Positions 49,458-59,321 of a stretch of DNA of 64,000 nt are shown piece by piece. Below the pieces are notes generated by a model, which made no database searches, had not been told where the DNA came from, and saw only the letters and a program-made list of their open reading frames with translations. This stretch comes from Amoebidium appalachense. Taxonomy: Eukaryota; Ichthyosporea. How positions within the stretch are numbered: position 1 is the first letter of the stretch; each line of letters begins with the position of its first letter. The DNA is taken from contig CAVNZM010000003.1 in the NCBI GenBank assembly GCA_963693365.1, positions 10,788,001 through 10,852,000 on the forward strand, written 5' to 3'. A program made the position numbers and the translations under genes.

Positions 49458-50133
49458 GGTCTCTTGTCATTAACGATCCTTGGTAATCATGGATGTCAAT
49501 ACGTTACTAGTCTCTTGTCATTGACGATCCTTGGTAATCGTGTAAACGAATGAATCACTGGTTTCGTACCATTGACGATCCTTAATACTTGTCAAAAAAT
49601 GTTAGGTAAGATTTCGGATGTCACATTTGGATGTTTCTAGAATTTGGATGAATTTATTTATAAGTCGTTTTGAATTTGTATGAATTTCAGCTTGTGATTG
49701 ATATAACTTGGTTAATTATAGATGGAAGAAACAATACTTATCCTACAATGGGTTCAAGTTGTCTTTTTTTGTTCCGATGATATAATTTAGATAAGGTTAT
49801 TTCCCAGTAATTAGAATTTTAATAAGGAATTTTCGCCTATCACCAATATAATTTTGTATTTTTCTCTCGGAGCGGTTTTCTCCTGAGTTGGTTTTACTGT
49901 TAGATGTTCTTTCTTCAACTGGGTTGGCTATTAGCAGGATTTAATGTTAGTCGTCTTTTCCTGAGCTGTATTGACTGAAGTCGTGATGTGTATATTTAGA
50001 AACAGGGTGAGTTTCATTGGTTCTGAAAACAGAGGTGTTATTGAGAATTAGCGATGATCCCGAAGGAGGTAGAAGAAGGTTCAAAAAGCGAATGCTCTTC
50101 TGTAATGGAGGGGGGAGATAGTAATTCTATGTT
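49458..50133. repeat. Triplicated short repeat and AT-rich DNA
   Basis: A TTGTCATTRACGATCCTTGG unit (GTACCATTGACGATCCTTAA in the last copy) recurs at about 49463, 49514 and 49567, with a period near 52. The rest is AT-rich with no gene visible. Confidence 0.75.
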
Positions 50134-50215
50134 AAACTACTCCGGGACGTGTGTTGCCTCTAGGGGGACATCCGCTTGGACGAAAGTGAACCTGCAATGG
50201 TTGTAAACCACGGCA
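50134..50215. repeat. DIRS-type terminal repeat, copy 1
   Basis: About 82 bp, AAACTACTCCGGGACGTGTG to AACCACGGCA, identical but for one base to 50690-50772. Together with the DIRS genes alongside, this fits split direct repeats at the 3' end of a tyrosine-recombinase retrotransposon. Confidence 0.65.
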
Positions 50216-50689
50216 GGCCCCCAGTCATCAATTTATTGATCCGTGAGGTCCTTGTGCCCAAAAAACGGGGGAAGTCTTCGCCCCGTGAAAAAACAGCACG
50301 TATGTGGGGATCAATGGGGGTTGAGTGTAGGGTGTAGGTGGGTGGGTGAAAAGAAAATATAGCTGTAAAGCTGTAGGTGCTAAACACAGAAGATGTGTTG
50401 TTGCTTGCTGATCTGCTAAAAACTGTCGTGCTTATATACCTGAGGCTACCGAACTGAGCCAATCAAAACCGATCTAGTGTTATGTGAAATCTTATCCTGA
50501 GCCAATCAAACTCGGTCTAGTGATCTGTGGAATCTGATGTTTTGATCGGCTAATAGGTGCCAGTATGCGGGCAGCCGAACGCGAACTGCTAAAACATGAA
50601 ACGAAGCCTGTTGATATCGGACACCCATCCTACGTGTTTACCCAGAAAAATATTTATGTCAATAATTTCCACAAATAAAACCTCTATGA

Positions 50690-50772
50690 AAACTACTCCG
50701 GGACGTGTGTTGCCTCTAGGGGGACATCCCCTTGGACGAAAGTGAACCTGCAATGGTTGTAAACCACGGCAC
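50690..50772. repeat. DIRS-type terminal repeat, copy 2
   Basis: Second copy of the 82-bp repeat, about 28 bases beyond the stop of the tyrosine recombinase fragment. The 470-bp spacer to copy 1 would correspond to the repeat normally shared with the element's 5' end, which lies outside or was displaced. Confidence 0.65.
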
Positions 50773-50799
50773 GAGAGCAGTATGCTTGCTCCAAAGGTT

Positions 50800-50928
50800 T
50801 CACTTAAGCATAGAGGCGAATACACGTGTGGTAGTGGCAGCAATGGAGGCCGGACGAAGTCGGGTATAGATCAGGAAACAGTCGGAGGACCACCTGCCGA
50901 GTTGTTTGATCCGGGAGTCGTGGGTTAG
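50800..50928 (-). pseudogene. Tyrosine recombinase C-terminal fragment
   Basis: LTHDSRIKQLGRWSSDCFLI followed by YTRL: the C-terminal LGRW...Y pattern of tyrosine recombinases, with the catalytic Tyr in the LIYTR context. Only about 42 codons remain. The rest of the domain, including the Arg and HxxR catalytic residues, is deleted. Confidence 0.75.
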
Positions 50929-50944
50929 CCCAAGGGAAGGGATA

Positions 50945-51185
50945 GGAACTCGTGGACCCAGGAGGGGAAGGGGCAGGGCTCCGGTTGCAGGGAAGGTCGG
51001 AGTCGTCGGGCCCGGGGAAGTTGGTTACGAGAAATGGCATCGGCCAGATGGTTGAGGGGTCCTGGTAGGTAGGATGCCTGTAACGTAAATTGGTATTGCA
51101 TTTCCATGCGGGTGATGAACCGAATAAGTTTGGCCATCACGGGGTGGGGGGAAGACCGGGAGTGCAGGTCAGACACAGCACCCGT
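50945..51185 (-). CDS. DIRS-type RNase H, C-terminal part
   Basis: Continues the interrupted RNase H: AVSDLHSRSSPHPVMAKLIR, then LPGPLNHLADAISRN with the last catalytic Asp. It then reads HEFLSLPLG and joins abruptly to recombinase sequence near 50928. Confidence 0.85.
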
Positions 51186-51792
51186 TGTCATGTGCTGAGC
51201 TGATTCGTATTAGTTTGCTTCTATATTTTGTGTTTTGGTGAGTGAATTTCGGGGGTTTTCTTGCATAGTGATGCCGGGGTCTAAGTGGGGTATGAAGAGA
51301 TTAATCAGTGGTATGGGGAGAACCTGATGCGGCGGCGGCTGATTGTTAAAGCTGCGCGCGTGCATGCTCCACGCCTCTGCGTACTCTCCATGTTAAATGT
51401 TGTATTGCTTCTTGCTGTGTGCGTGGCGAGACCCATGTTGCCTGTTCGCGTGTGTGTATGCTTATATGTATTGTGAGTAAACGTGTGTACGTGTTGTAGT
51501 GCTGTAGGGGTGTCTGAGGTCGCGGTAGCCAATGGTGTGGAGTGCGTGTAGTCTGTGGGGGAGGGAGTGTTGTGATTGGCTGAATGTCACTGTGGTATTT
51601 GTCTGGCCAGTGGGCCGCGTGTCTGTGAAGTGTCTCGCGGGGTCGCGGGCTTTTGGAAGTTCTTCTAAGAACACAAAAAACTCGCTTCCCACCCAACTCA
51701 AAGAAAAGTTTATACGTATACACGGTTTCGAGCCCCTTTAAGCGTGCAGATAGTTAGAGTAGTTTGTATACACTCTGTTTGTTGCCACGACA
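51186..51792 (+). repeat. LTR 1 of the three-LTR element
   Basis: TGTCATG...ACGACA, 607 bp, preceded by the target duplication CCCGT. Differs from LTRs 2 and 3 at a few bases. Confidence 0.92.
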
Positions 51793-53266
51793 AGCTACAC
51801 CCCCTTTCTCTGCAGTTTTTTGCAGGGAGGGGGCACACGCACTGTTAGTCCTTCTGGGCTGTTGCTTTCACCCCTAGTTTTTTTTTCAGGACTAGCGGTT
51901 ATGAGTGGTTTTGACTTAGGACTTTTTTCGACGGTTAGAGGTAGAAGAAACATACGCACACACAGACCTACAGCTAGCAACAGTTGGCATAGGCAACATG
52001 AGCAGTAGGACTAGTATCACAGGGGACTTAGTCCTCGCTAAGGACCTTGACCTCCCTAGGTGACTTAGCAAGCTCAGGGCCGTTTGTCCAGCAGAGGGCT
52101 CAGAGGGGACCGGCGGCGGTCACCCTCCCCACGGCGCTACCAGTCCTACCAGCCACGGCCACAACGGGATAACAGATGGGCCAGGCTGGCGTCTTTGGGC
52201 GGGACAGCAAGAGCCGGCGCCAGGCTCTTTCCCAGGCACCTGCGACAACTGCAAGGAGCGGGTGCAACGCGTGGTGTAAACAGCCCCGGGGGGGGCAGGG
52301 ACGTCGGTGACCGTGTTGCTGGTATGAAGGTTTTATTAGGGGGTAGGCCGTCTCTTGGGTTGTTCAAGTTGTTGTTGTATGGGAGTTGTGTGGTGTTTCT
52401 TTTTCGCTGAGTTTTCTACTGGTGCCTGGCGTTTTCGACGTGTGTATGAGTCCTGTGTTGGCGACGTGTGTGGTTAGGGTCAGTGGAATAGAAAGTCCTG
52501 CTGCTGTCTGGGAGCTCGGCCCTCTGACGAGGGGGCTGGGGGGGGGTCGAAGTGTAGTCATGGCAGTGGCAGGCCCCCACTGTTGTGAACCCCCGTCGTC
52601 AAAGGGCCTGGTGCTGAGGCCCCTTGGAGTGGCTGCCCTGGGCCTGGTGTTGAGGCCCTTTGGAGTGGCTGCCCGTAGTGTTGTTGAGTAGTGTTGTGGT
52701 GCCCAGTGCAGCAGTAGGCCTTAGACACACCGCTGCCAGGTAGGGCACGGTTGGGGCGGAGGCATTCCCAAACCACCGGGACCTACGTAGTAGGAGTCTT
52801 TGTCGGGTAGAGGAATGGCCAGCAAGAGAGTCTGGAGGTGTACGTCACATGAGTCTGGAGGTGTTCGTCACGGCATGTTTGGTTGTGTTAGGAATTCTTT
52901 GTGGATGGGACATGCTGAGTGTGGTTGTATGGATGGTGTCTGTTATCATGTCTGTTGCTATGTTCGACTCGATATAACATTGTGCCAGGGGCTTGGGGTT
53001 TTGGGTGCAGGTTGTGGACGGGGGCAGAGGTGCATCTACAGGGCAACGTCAGTGGCGGTTCATAATTATCCTTGTTTTGGGGTTGGGTTGGGTATTAACC
53101 ATGCTGGGGTGGTTCGTGGATGCATGTATATGTTTTATGTTATATGTTATATGTTGCTTCCTGCATGGTTAGCGGTAGTTGTAGTCGCTCAGCACATAAT
53201 TTTATTTTGTTTTTAGGTAGTTTTTACTGAGGTGGAACTCAGTTATTTTCTGTGCGAGGGGGGAGT
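51793..53266 (+). other. Internal region 1 of the three-LTR element
   Basis: Begins with the leader AGCTACACC and a hairpin with GTTTTT loop (51799-51830). No pol. An Arg-rich open frame at about 52066-52300 (RRRSPSPRRYQSYQPRPQR, RWARLASLGG) resembles the basic tail of a gag but starts without ATG. A second frame (52386-52691) and a 138-codon frame (52800-53216) have no recognised domains. Ends at the polypurine tract before 53267. Confidence 0.75.
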
Positions 53267-53873
53267 TGTCATGTGCTGAGCTGATTCGTATTAGTTTGCT
53301 TCTATATTTTGTGTTTTGGTGAGTGAATTTCGGGGGTTTTCTTGCATAGTGATGCCGGGGTCTAAGTGGGGTATGAGGAGATTAATCAGTGGTATGGGGA
53401 GAACCTGATGCGGCGGCGGCTGATTGTTAAAGCTGTGCGCGTGCATGCTCCACGCCTCTGCGTACTCTCCATGTTAAATGTTGTATTGCTTCTTGCTGTG
53501 TGCGTGGCGAGACCCATGTTGCCTGTTCGCGTGTGTGTATGCTTATATGTATTGTGAGTAAACGTGTGTACGTGTTGTAGTGCTGTAGGGGTGTCTGAGG
53601 TCGCGGTAGCCAATGGTGTGGAGTGCGTGTAGTCTGTGGGGGAGGGAGTGTTGTGATTGGCTGAATGTCACTGTGGTATTTGTCTGGCCAGTGGGCCGCG
53701 TGTCTGTGAAGTGTCTCGCGGGGTCGCGGGCTTTTGGAAGTTCTTCTAAGAACACAAAAAACTCGCTTCCCACCCAACTCAAAGAAAAGTTTATACGTAT
53801 ACACGGTTTCGAGCCCCTTTAAGCGTGCAGATAGTTAGAGTAGTTTGTATACACTCTGTTTGTTGCCACGACA
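53267..53873 (+). repeat. LTR 2 (shared by both units)
   Basis: Same ends and length as LTR 1. It serves as 3' LTR of unit 1 and 5' LTR of unit 2. Confidence 0.92.
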
Positions 53874-55346
53874 AGCTACACCCCCTTTCTCTGCAGTTTT
53901 TTGCAGGGAGGGGGCACACGCACTGTTAGTCCTTCTGGGCTGTTGCTTTCACCCCTAGTTTTTTTTTTTCAGGACTAGCGGTTATGAGTGGTTTTGACTT
54001 AGGACTTTTTTCGACGGTTAGAGGTAGAAGAAACATACGCACACACAGACCTACAGCTAGCAACAGTTGGCATAGGCAACATGAGCAGTAGGACTAGTAT
54101 CACAGGGGACTTAGTCCTCGCTAAGGACCTTGACCTCCCTAGGTGACTTAGCAAGCTCAGGGCCGTTTGTCCAGCAGAGGGCTCAGAGGGGACCGGCGGC
54201 GGTCACCCTCCCCACGGCGCTACCAGTCCTACCAGCCACGGCCACAACGGGATAACAGATGGGCCAGGCTGGCGTCTTTGGGCGGGACAGCAAGAGCCGG
54301 CGCCAGGCTCTTTCCCAGGCACCTGCGACAACTGCAAGGAGCGGGTGCAACGCGTGGTGTAAACAGCCCCGGGGGGCAGGGACGTCGGTGACCGTGTTGC
54401 TGGTATGAAGGTTTTATTAGGGGGTAGGCCGTCTCTTGGGTTGTTCAAGTTGTTGTTGTATGGGAGTTGTGTGGTGTTTCTTTTTCGCTGAGTTTTCTAC
54501 TGGTGCCTGGCGTTTTCGACGTGTGTATGAGTCCTGTGTTGGCGACGTGTGTGGTTAGGGTCAGTGGAATAGAAAGTCCTGCTGCTGTCTGGGAGCTCGG
54601 CCCTCTGACGAGGGGGCTGGGGGGGGGTCGAAGTGTAGTCATGGCAGTGGCAGGCCCCCACTGTTGTGAACCCCCGTCGTCAAAGGGCCTGGTGCTGAGG
54701 CCCCTTGGAGTGGCTGCCCTGGGCCTGGTGTTGAGGCCCTTTGGAGTGGCTGCCCGTAGTGTTGTTGAGTAGTGTTGTGGTGCCCAGTGCAGCAGTAGGC
54801 CTTAGACACACCGCTGCCAGGTAGGGCACGGTTGGGGCGGAGGCATTCCCAAACCACCGGGACCTACGTAGTAGGAGTCTTTGTCGGGTAGAGGAATGGC
54901 CAGCAAGAGAGTCTGGAGGTGTACGTCACATGAGTCTGGAGGTGTTCGTCACGGCATGTTTGGTTGTGTTAGGAATTCTTTGTGGATGGGACATGCTGAG
55001 TGTGGTTGTATGGATGGTGTCTGTTATCATGTCTGTTGCTATGTTCGACTCGATATAACATTGTGCCAGGGGCTTGGGGTTTTGGGTGCAGGTTGTGGAC
55101 GGGGGCAGAGGTGCATCTACAGGGCAACGTCAGTGGCGGTTCATAATTATCCTTGTTTTGGGGTTGGGTTGGGTATTAACCATGCTGGGGTGGTTCGTGG
55201 ATGCATGTATATGTTTTATGTTATATGTTATATGTTGCTTCCTGCATGGTTAGCGGTAGTTGTAGTCGCTCAGCACATAACTTTATTTTGTTTTTAGGTA
55301 GTTTTTACTGAGGTGGAACTCAGTTATTTTCTGTGCGAGGGGGAGT
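53874..55346 (+). other. Internal region 2 of the three-LTR element
   Basis: Near-identical to internal region 1, with small length differences in homopolymers (T9 versus T8 near 53957, and a G run two bases shorter near 54371). The G-run change moves the frame of the Arg-rich ORF. Confidence 0.85.
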
Positions 55347-55953
55347 TGTCATGTGCTGAGCTGATTCGTATTAGTTTGCTTCTATATTTTGTGTTTTGGT
55401 GAGTGAATTTCGGGGGTTTTCTTGCATAGTGATGCCGGGGTCTAAGTGGGGTATGAGGAGATTAATCAGTGGTATGGGGAGAACCTGATGCGGCGGCGGC
55501 TGATTGTTAAAGCTGTGCGCGTGCATGCTCCACGCCTCTGCGTACTCTCCATGTTAAATGTTGTATTGCTTCTTGCTGTGTGCGTGGCGAGACCCATGTT
55601 GCCTGTTCGCGTGTGTGTATGCTTATATGTATTGTGAGTAAACGTGTGTACGTGTTGTAGTGCTGTAGGGGTGTCTGAGGTCGCGGTAGCCAATGGTGTG
55701 GAGTGCGTGTAGTCTGTGGGGGAGGGAGTGTTGTGATTGGCTGAATGTCACTGTGGTATTTGTCTGGCCAGTGGGCCGCGTGTCTGTGAAGTGTCTCGCG
55801 GGGTCGCGGGCTTTTGGAAGTTCTTCTAAGAACACAAAAAACTCGCTTCCCACCCAACTCAAAGAAAAGTTTATACGTATACACGGTTTCGAGCCCCTTT
55901 AAGCGTGCAGATAGTTAGAGTAGTTTGTATACACTCTGTTTGTTGCCACGACA
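55347..55953 (+). repeat. LTR 3 of the three-LTR element
   Basis: Same ends and length as LTRs 1 and 2, followed by the target duplication CCCGT at 55954. Confidence 0.92.
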
Positions 55954-57364
55954 CCCGTGTTGTCGCATAAAATACGGACATGGTGGGTGGACCAGGAGGG
56001 GGCCCAGAGGGCCACGGCGGCTGCGATGGCCAGGAGTTCGATGACGGAAGAACCGAGTTTACCCTCATGAGCATAGAGGGCTTGGGTGGAGGGGGACCAG
56101 GGCATGAAGAACCATTGGTCGAGCCAGTGGCCTCCTAGACCCACCGATCCGGCAGCATCGGTGGCCAGGGTGGTGTATGTGGGGGGTGTAATGAGGTGCA
56201 CCCCATTCCATGATGTGAGGAACTGGTGCCATTCGGTTATGTCGGCCCGGGCGGCAGCAGTCAGTCGTATGTGGTGGTGGCCGGCAAGGTGTGGGTGGGT
56301 CCGGAGAAGGGCCCATAGGCGCTGGGAGAAGGCCCGCCCGGGGGGAACCAGCTGGGCACACCAGGTGAGTTTGCCGAGGAGGGACTGGAGGTCTTGAATG
56401 GTGATGGTGGGCAAATTGGGTGGGAAGTGAGGTCGAGTAGGTCCGAGAGCTTGGAAGCCGGGATTCGTGCCTCCATGGCGATGGAGTCGAATTCGATACC
56501 GATGAAGACGACACGGGTAGCCGGGCCCTGCATCTTCAAGTTGTCTTCGGAGATGGCAATGTGCAGCTCTCGGCAGAGTTGCAGGAAGGTGGATAGGTGA
56601 CGTTGGCACTGCTCTTGTGTGGGGGCGACTATAATCCAGTCGTCTACGTAGTGGCGGATGAGGGTAATATCGTGCTGGTGTGCCAGCCACTGTAGGGTGG
56701 CCGCGATCCGTTCCCAGATGGCTGGGCTAGATTTCAGGCCGAAGGGCAGTCTGGTTTCAATGTAAAAATGCCCCAGCCATTTGAATGCCATTAAGTGATG
56801 GTCTTCTGGTCGGATGGGCATGTGCCGGAACTTCAAGGCAGCCTGCACATCTGCCACGGCCATGTAGCAGCCGGGGCCTGCGTCGAGAATGAGCTGGGTG
56901 ACGTCCCGGGCGCGAATGTACTGAAGTTCGTCGGGGTAGGTGATGTTGTCATTGACACTGCTACCCCGGGGCCAGGAGAGGTGGTGGATTCGACGGTACT
57001 TGGGGGGGTTCCCTTTCTTGGTAACGGCGCCGATGGGGGAGGAACGGTGGACCGGAAATTCGTCAAAGAATTGGGCCGGGGAGAGGGGGCCGCGCAGGTG
57101 GCCGAGGGCGACTTCTTTGGCAATATCCGCCGTGATAGCGGCAGCTGCCTCTGGGGTGGTGGGTAGGTTGGGGCCCACCCGAGAGGTGGAGGGGCCGCGA
57201 TAGCCGATGTCGACACCGAATTCGACATCGTGGAGGAGTTGTGCGGCGAATGATTGGTCTGGGTAGGAGGCCAGCAGTTCCCGGAGGCGGGAGGTGTCAA
57301 TGTGGTGCTGGGGCAGCGTTCGGGCCTCCGGGTCTGAGCCTCGGGGGAAGGGGGTGGTTAGCAA
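55954..57364 (-). CDS. DIRS-type reverse transcriptase and RNase H (first part)
   Basis: RT motifs: SPIGAVTKKGNPPKYRRIHH, MAVADVQAALKFRHMPIRPE (catalytic Asp), RLPFGLKSSPAIWERIAATL, and RHYVDDWIIVAP with the catalytic pair. A one-base frame change near 56440 leads to TITIQDLQSLLGKLTWCAQL and VPPGRAFSQRLWALL, the conserved DIRS connection. RNase H follows: TLATDAAGSVGLGGHW, then SSVIELLAIAAAVALW and RILCDNTG, where the LTR element interrupts. The ORF has no ATG near 57364; its true start would be upstream, in the G-rich stretch or beyond the Gypsy insertion. Confidence 0.85.
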
Positions 57365-57395
57365 GGGTGGGGCACCCTCGGGGAGATCCCGGCAG

Positions 57396-57429
<34 letters not shown>

Positions 57430-57567
57430 GGGGGGGGGGGGGGGGCAGCAGGGCCCCGGGGGGTCAGAGTAGGGCAGCTGGGCCCGAGTGAGGGTTGGCA
57501 GGGAGGGCAGCGGGGCCCTGTGCAGGGGAATGTGCCCGAGCACGCGGGGGTGTGGGCGGACACAGAG

Positions 57568-58284
57568 TGACATATACTAATCCGTCTCAGCAGATTAGCC
57601 TAAGTCTACGATCGAGATCGGGGGGGGGGGGGGGGGGGGGAGGTGGCCCGGGTCCACAGATCATCAAGATCAAGTCCGGGGCCTCAAGATAGCTGTACAG
57701 CTGCGTGCATCTTGCCTCTGCCGGCGCAGGGCATTGGACCACGTCAGCCGGGACAGACGTCCAATAGAATTCTAATTAGTGTGTAGGATAGATCGTAGGA
57801 GGACTTAGGAATGTGATTGTTCGGGCAGAAGCCCTTTTGTAAGGATTGGCAAGGTTTGATAGTATATGTTGCCAAACGTATTTATATATGTAGATGTAGA
57901 GGAAAGGGGGGGAGGGAGGGGGGGGAGGATAGTATGAAATGTAGATTTAGACTCTGCGGTGCCACTAGGGGGAGGGTGAGGGGTGAGACTTGGATAAATA
58001 TATTAGTTGAGTAGATCGACTTAGCTCGTGCAGGCGCACGATAAAAGTAGATCGGAATGTTAATGGAATGTGGCATCGTAGGGGGCCAGGTGATGATGAT
58101 CTTGTAGGGCACGGCCTTGATGGCCTCAGTCGTAACTTAGACTCAATCCGTACGGATCTAAGTTTGCCCGTCGGAGCCTGGTCTTAATAAACTTTACCGT
58201 TTTTCTGTACACGTTCGTTCCTTTTCGTGTGTGTACACTTAGTAGAGTGCCGCGTCTCTAGTACACATATATTAGGATACGACA
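57568..58284 (+). repeat. 5' LTR of the Gypsy element
   Basis: Begins TGACATATACTAATC and ends GATACGACA, 717 bp. Both ends resemble those of the three-LTR element (TGTCATGTGCTGAGC and CCACGACA). It contains a G homopolymer near 57619-57640. The left flank CAGAG (57563-57567) would be the target duplication, to be confirmed on the right, outside the window. Confidence 0.8.
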
Positions 58285-58390
58285 AGCTACACCTTTCTTT
58301 TAGTGCGGTTTTTCGCGCTAGGGTAACGCGGTGACAGTTCCTTCTGGGCTGTTGCTACACCTCAAAAACACAAACATAAACACAACCTCT
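58285..58390 (+). promoter_or_regulatory. Gypsy leader: primer-site region and hairpin
   Basis: AGCTACACC directly follows the LTR and is shared with the three-LTR element, so it is the likely primer-binding region, though it does not begin with the usual TGG. Downstream, TAGTGCG (58301-58307), loop GTTTTT, CGCGCTA (58314-58320) form a stem. A second shared block, CCTTCTGGGCTGTTGCT, is at about 58340. Confidence 0.7.
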
Positions 58391-58412
58391 CAACTAGGGC
58401 ACACACAACACC

Positions 58413-58646
58413 ATGGCTAAGTTTCACGTAGATATGTTCTACGCGTTGGCAGCGGAGGATAGCTCCCTGCACACACAGATACCACAGGTTCACACACTAG
58501 CTATAGACGCCAGAAACACAACAGCTTTTAGTTTACACTCAAACACCAGCGGTCGTGGGCGTGGTGGACGTAGCGGACAGCAGCAGCAGTTCGACGAGGG
58601 GCATCGTCGTGGGTCCTCAAGACAGCGTCGAGGTGGTATGGCATGA
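58413..58646 (+). CDS. Short gag-like ORF of the Gypsy element
   Basis: 77 residues from ATG 58413. The N-terminus is MAKFHVDMFYALAAEDSSLH and the tail is basic and Gly/Arg-rich (SGRGRGGRSGQQQQFDEG). It looks like a gag remnant: there is no capsid core and no CCHC knuckle. A CA-rich stretch (58850-59010) follows where the rest of gag would be expected. Confidence 0.5.
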   Translation: MAKFHVDMFYALAAEDSSLHTQIPQVHTLAIDARNTTAFSLHSNTSGRGRGGRSGQQQQFDEGHRRGSSRQRRGGMA

Positions 58647-59025
58647 ATGTTTGTGGGGTGACTCTACCAAAGGTATGAATGGTGTGAATGTTTTGTGGTT
58701 GGGGGAGGTTCCCCAGCCACAAGTGGATGGTCTCAGTGTTTCTTGTCCCAACCCGGTGTTTGTTCTAACCACACCGGAGGGGGTTTCTGTGCCATTGTTT
58801 CCGGGAGGGGGGGGGACACACACGAGTAAAGGGGGAAGGGGGGGGGAAGGCACAGACACATAGAAACACACCACCACAACAACATACGACGGTTGCAGAC
58901 ACACCTACACCCACACACACACCCACACATACACCACACACACACACACCACCCACCCACACATCACACACACACACTCCACCACCACCCACATCACATA
59001 CACACCCCACCCCACCCGTGCAGGC

Positions 59026-59321
59026 ACCACAGGTAGGTATGTTGCACGTAGGTATCGAGGGTGTGAGTCTTCGTGGGCAGGGATTGGGAGTGAGTGATGA
59101 TGTGTTGCTTGAATTGGAGGAGGATTTAGTTGGTTTTAGCCGGCATTATATAGACGTATGGTTAGCTGATGGTACCACAGGTAGGTATGTTGCACGTAGG
59201 TATCGAGGGTGTGAGTCTTCGTGGGCAGGGATTGGGAGTGAGTGATGATGTGTTGCTTGAATTGGAGGAGGATTTAGTTGGTTTTAGCCGGCATTATATA
59301 GACGTATGGTTAGCTGATGGT
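59026..59321 (+). repeat. 148-bp tandem duplication at the start of pol
   Basis: ACCACAGGTAGGTATGTTGC at 59026 recurs at 59174, and the copies stay identical to the end of each unit. Because 148 is not a multiple of three, the first copy (ATG 59039) runs out of frame into a stop at 59243, while the second (ATG 59187) opens pol. Confidence 0.9.

Larger units (their letters stand above)
51186..55953 (+). mobile_element. Non-autonomous LTR element with three LTRs (LTR-int-LTR-int-LTR)
   Basis: Three 607-bp LTRs at 51186-51792, 53267-53873 and 55347-55953 are separated by two nearly identical internal regions of about 1.47 kb. LTRs begin TGTCATG and end ACGACA. The whole is flanked by the 5-bp duplication CCCGT (51181-51185 and 55954-55958), so it is a single insertion. 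A G-rich polypurine tract (GCGAGGGGGGAGT) precedes each inner LTR. No gag, protease, RT or integrase is present. LTRs 2 and 3 share variants that LTR 1 lacks (for example at 51296 and 53377). Orientation is set by the leader and polypurine tract. Confidence 0.92.
50134..57567 (-). mobile_element. DIRS-type retrotransposon, interrupted and internally deleted
   Basis: Reading right to left: RT and RNase H (57364-55954), the rest of RNase H (51185-50945), the last 42 residues of a tyrosine recombinase (50928-50800), then 3' repeats. RT of this type plus tyrosine recombinase defines DIRS/Ngaro-like elements. A three-LTR element is inserted at 51186-55953, and a Gypsy LTR begins at 57568, cutting the 5' part. 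Removing the insertion and one copy of its 5-bp duplication restores the RNase H reading frame exactly. Most of the recombinase is gone. Confidence 0.85.

Noticed and set aside
49463-49590. Three spaced short repeats as a CRISPR array
   Set aside because: Eukaryotic context, only three imperfect units, no cas genes; tandem repeat is simpler.
52800-55297. 138-codon ORFs in both internal regions as a conserved gene
   Set aside because: They are identical because the units are duplicates; no domain and no independent evidence of coding.
58250-58260. Telomere-like or centromere-like repeats in the window
   Set aside because: None of the tandem arrays matches a telomeric unit, and no long satellite is present.
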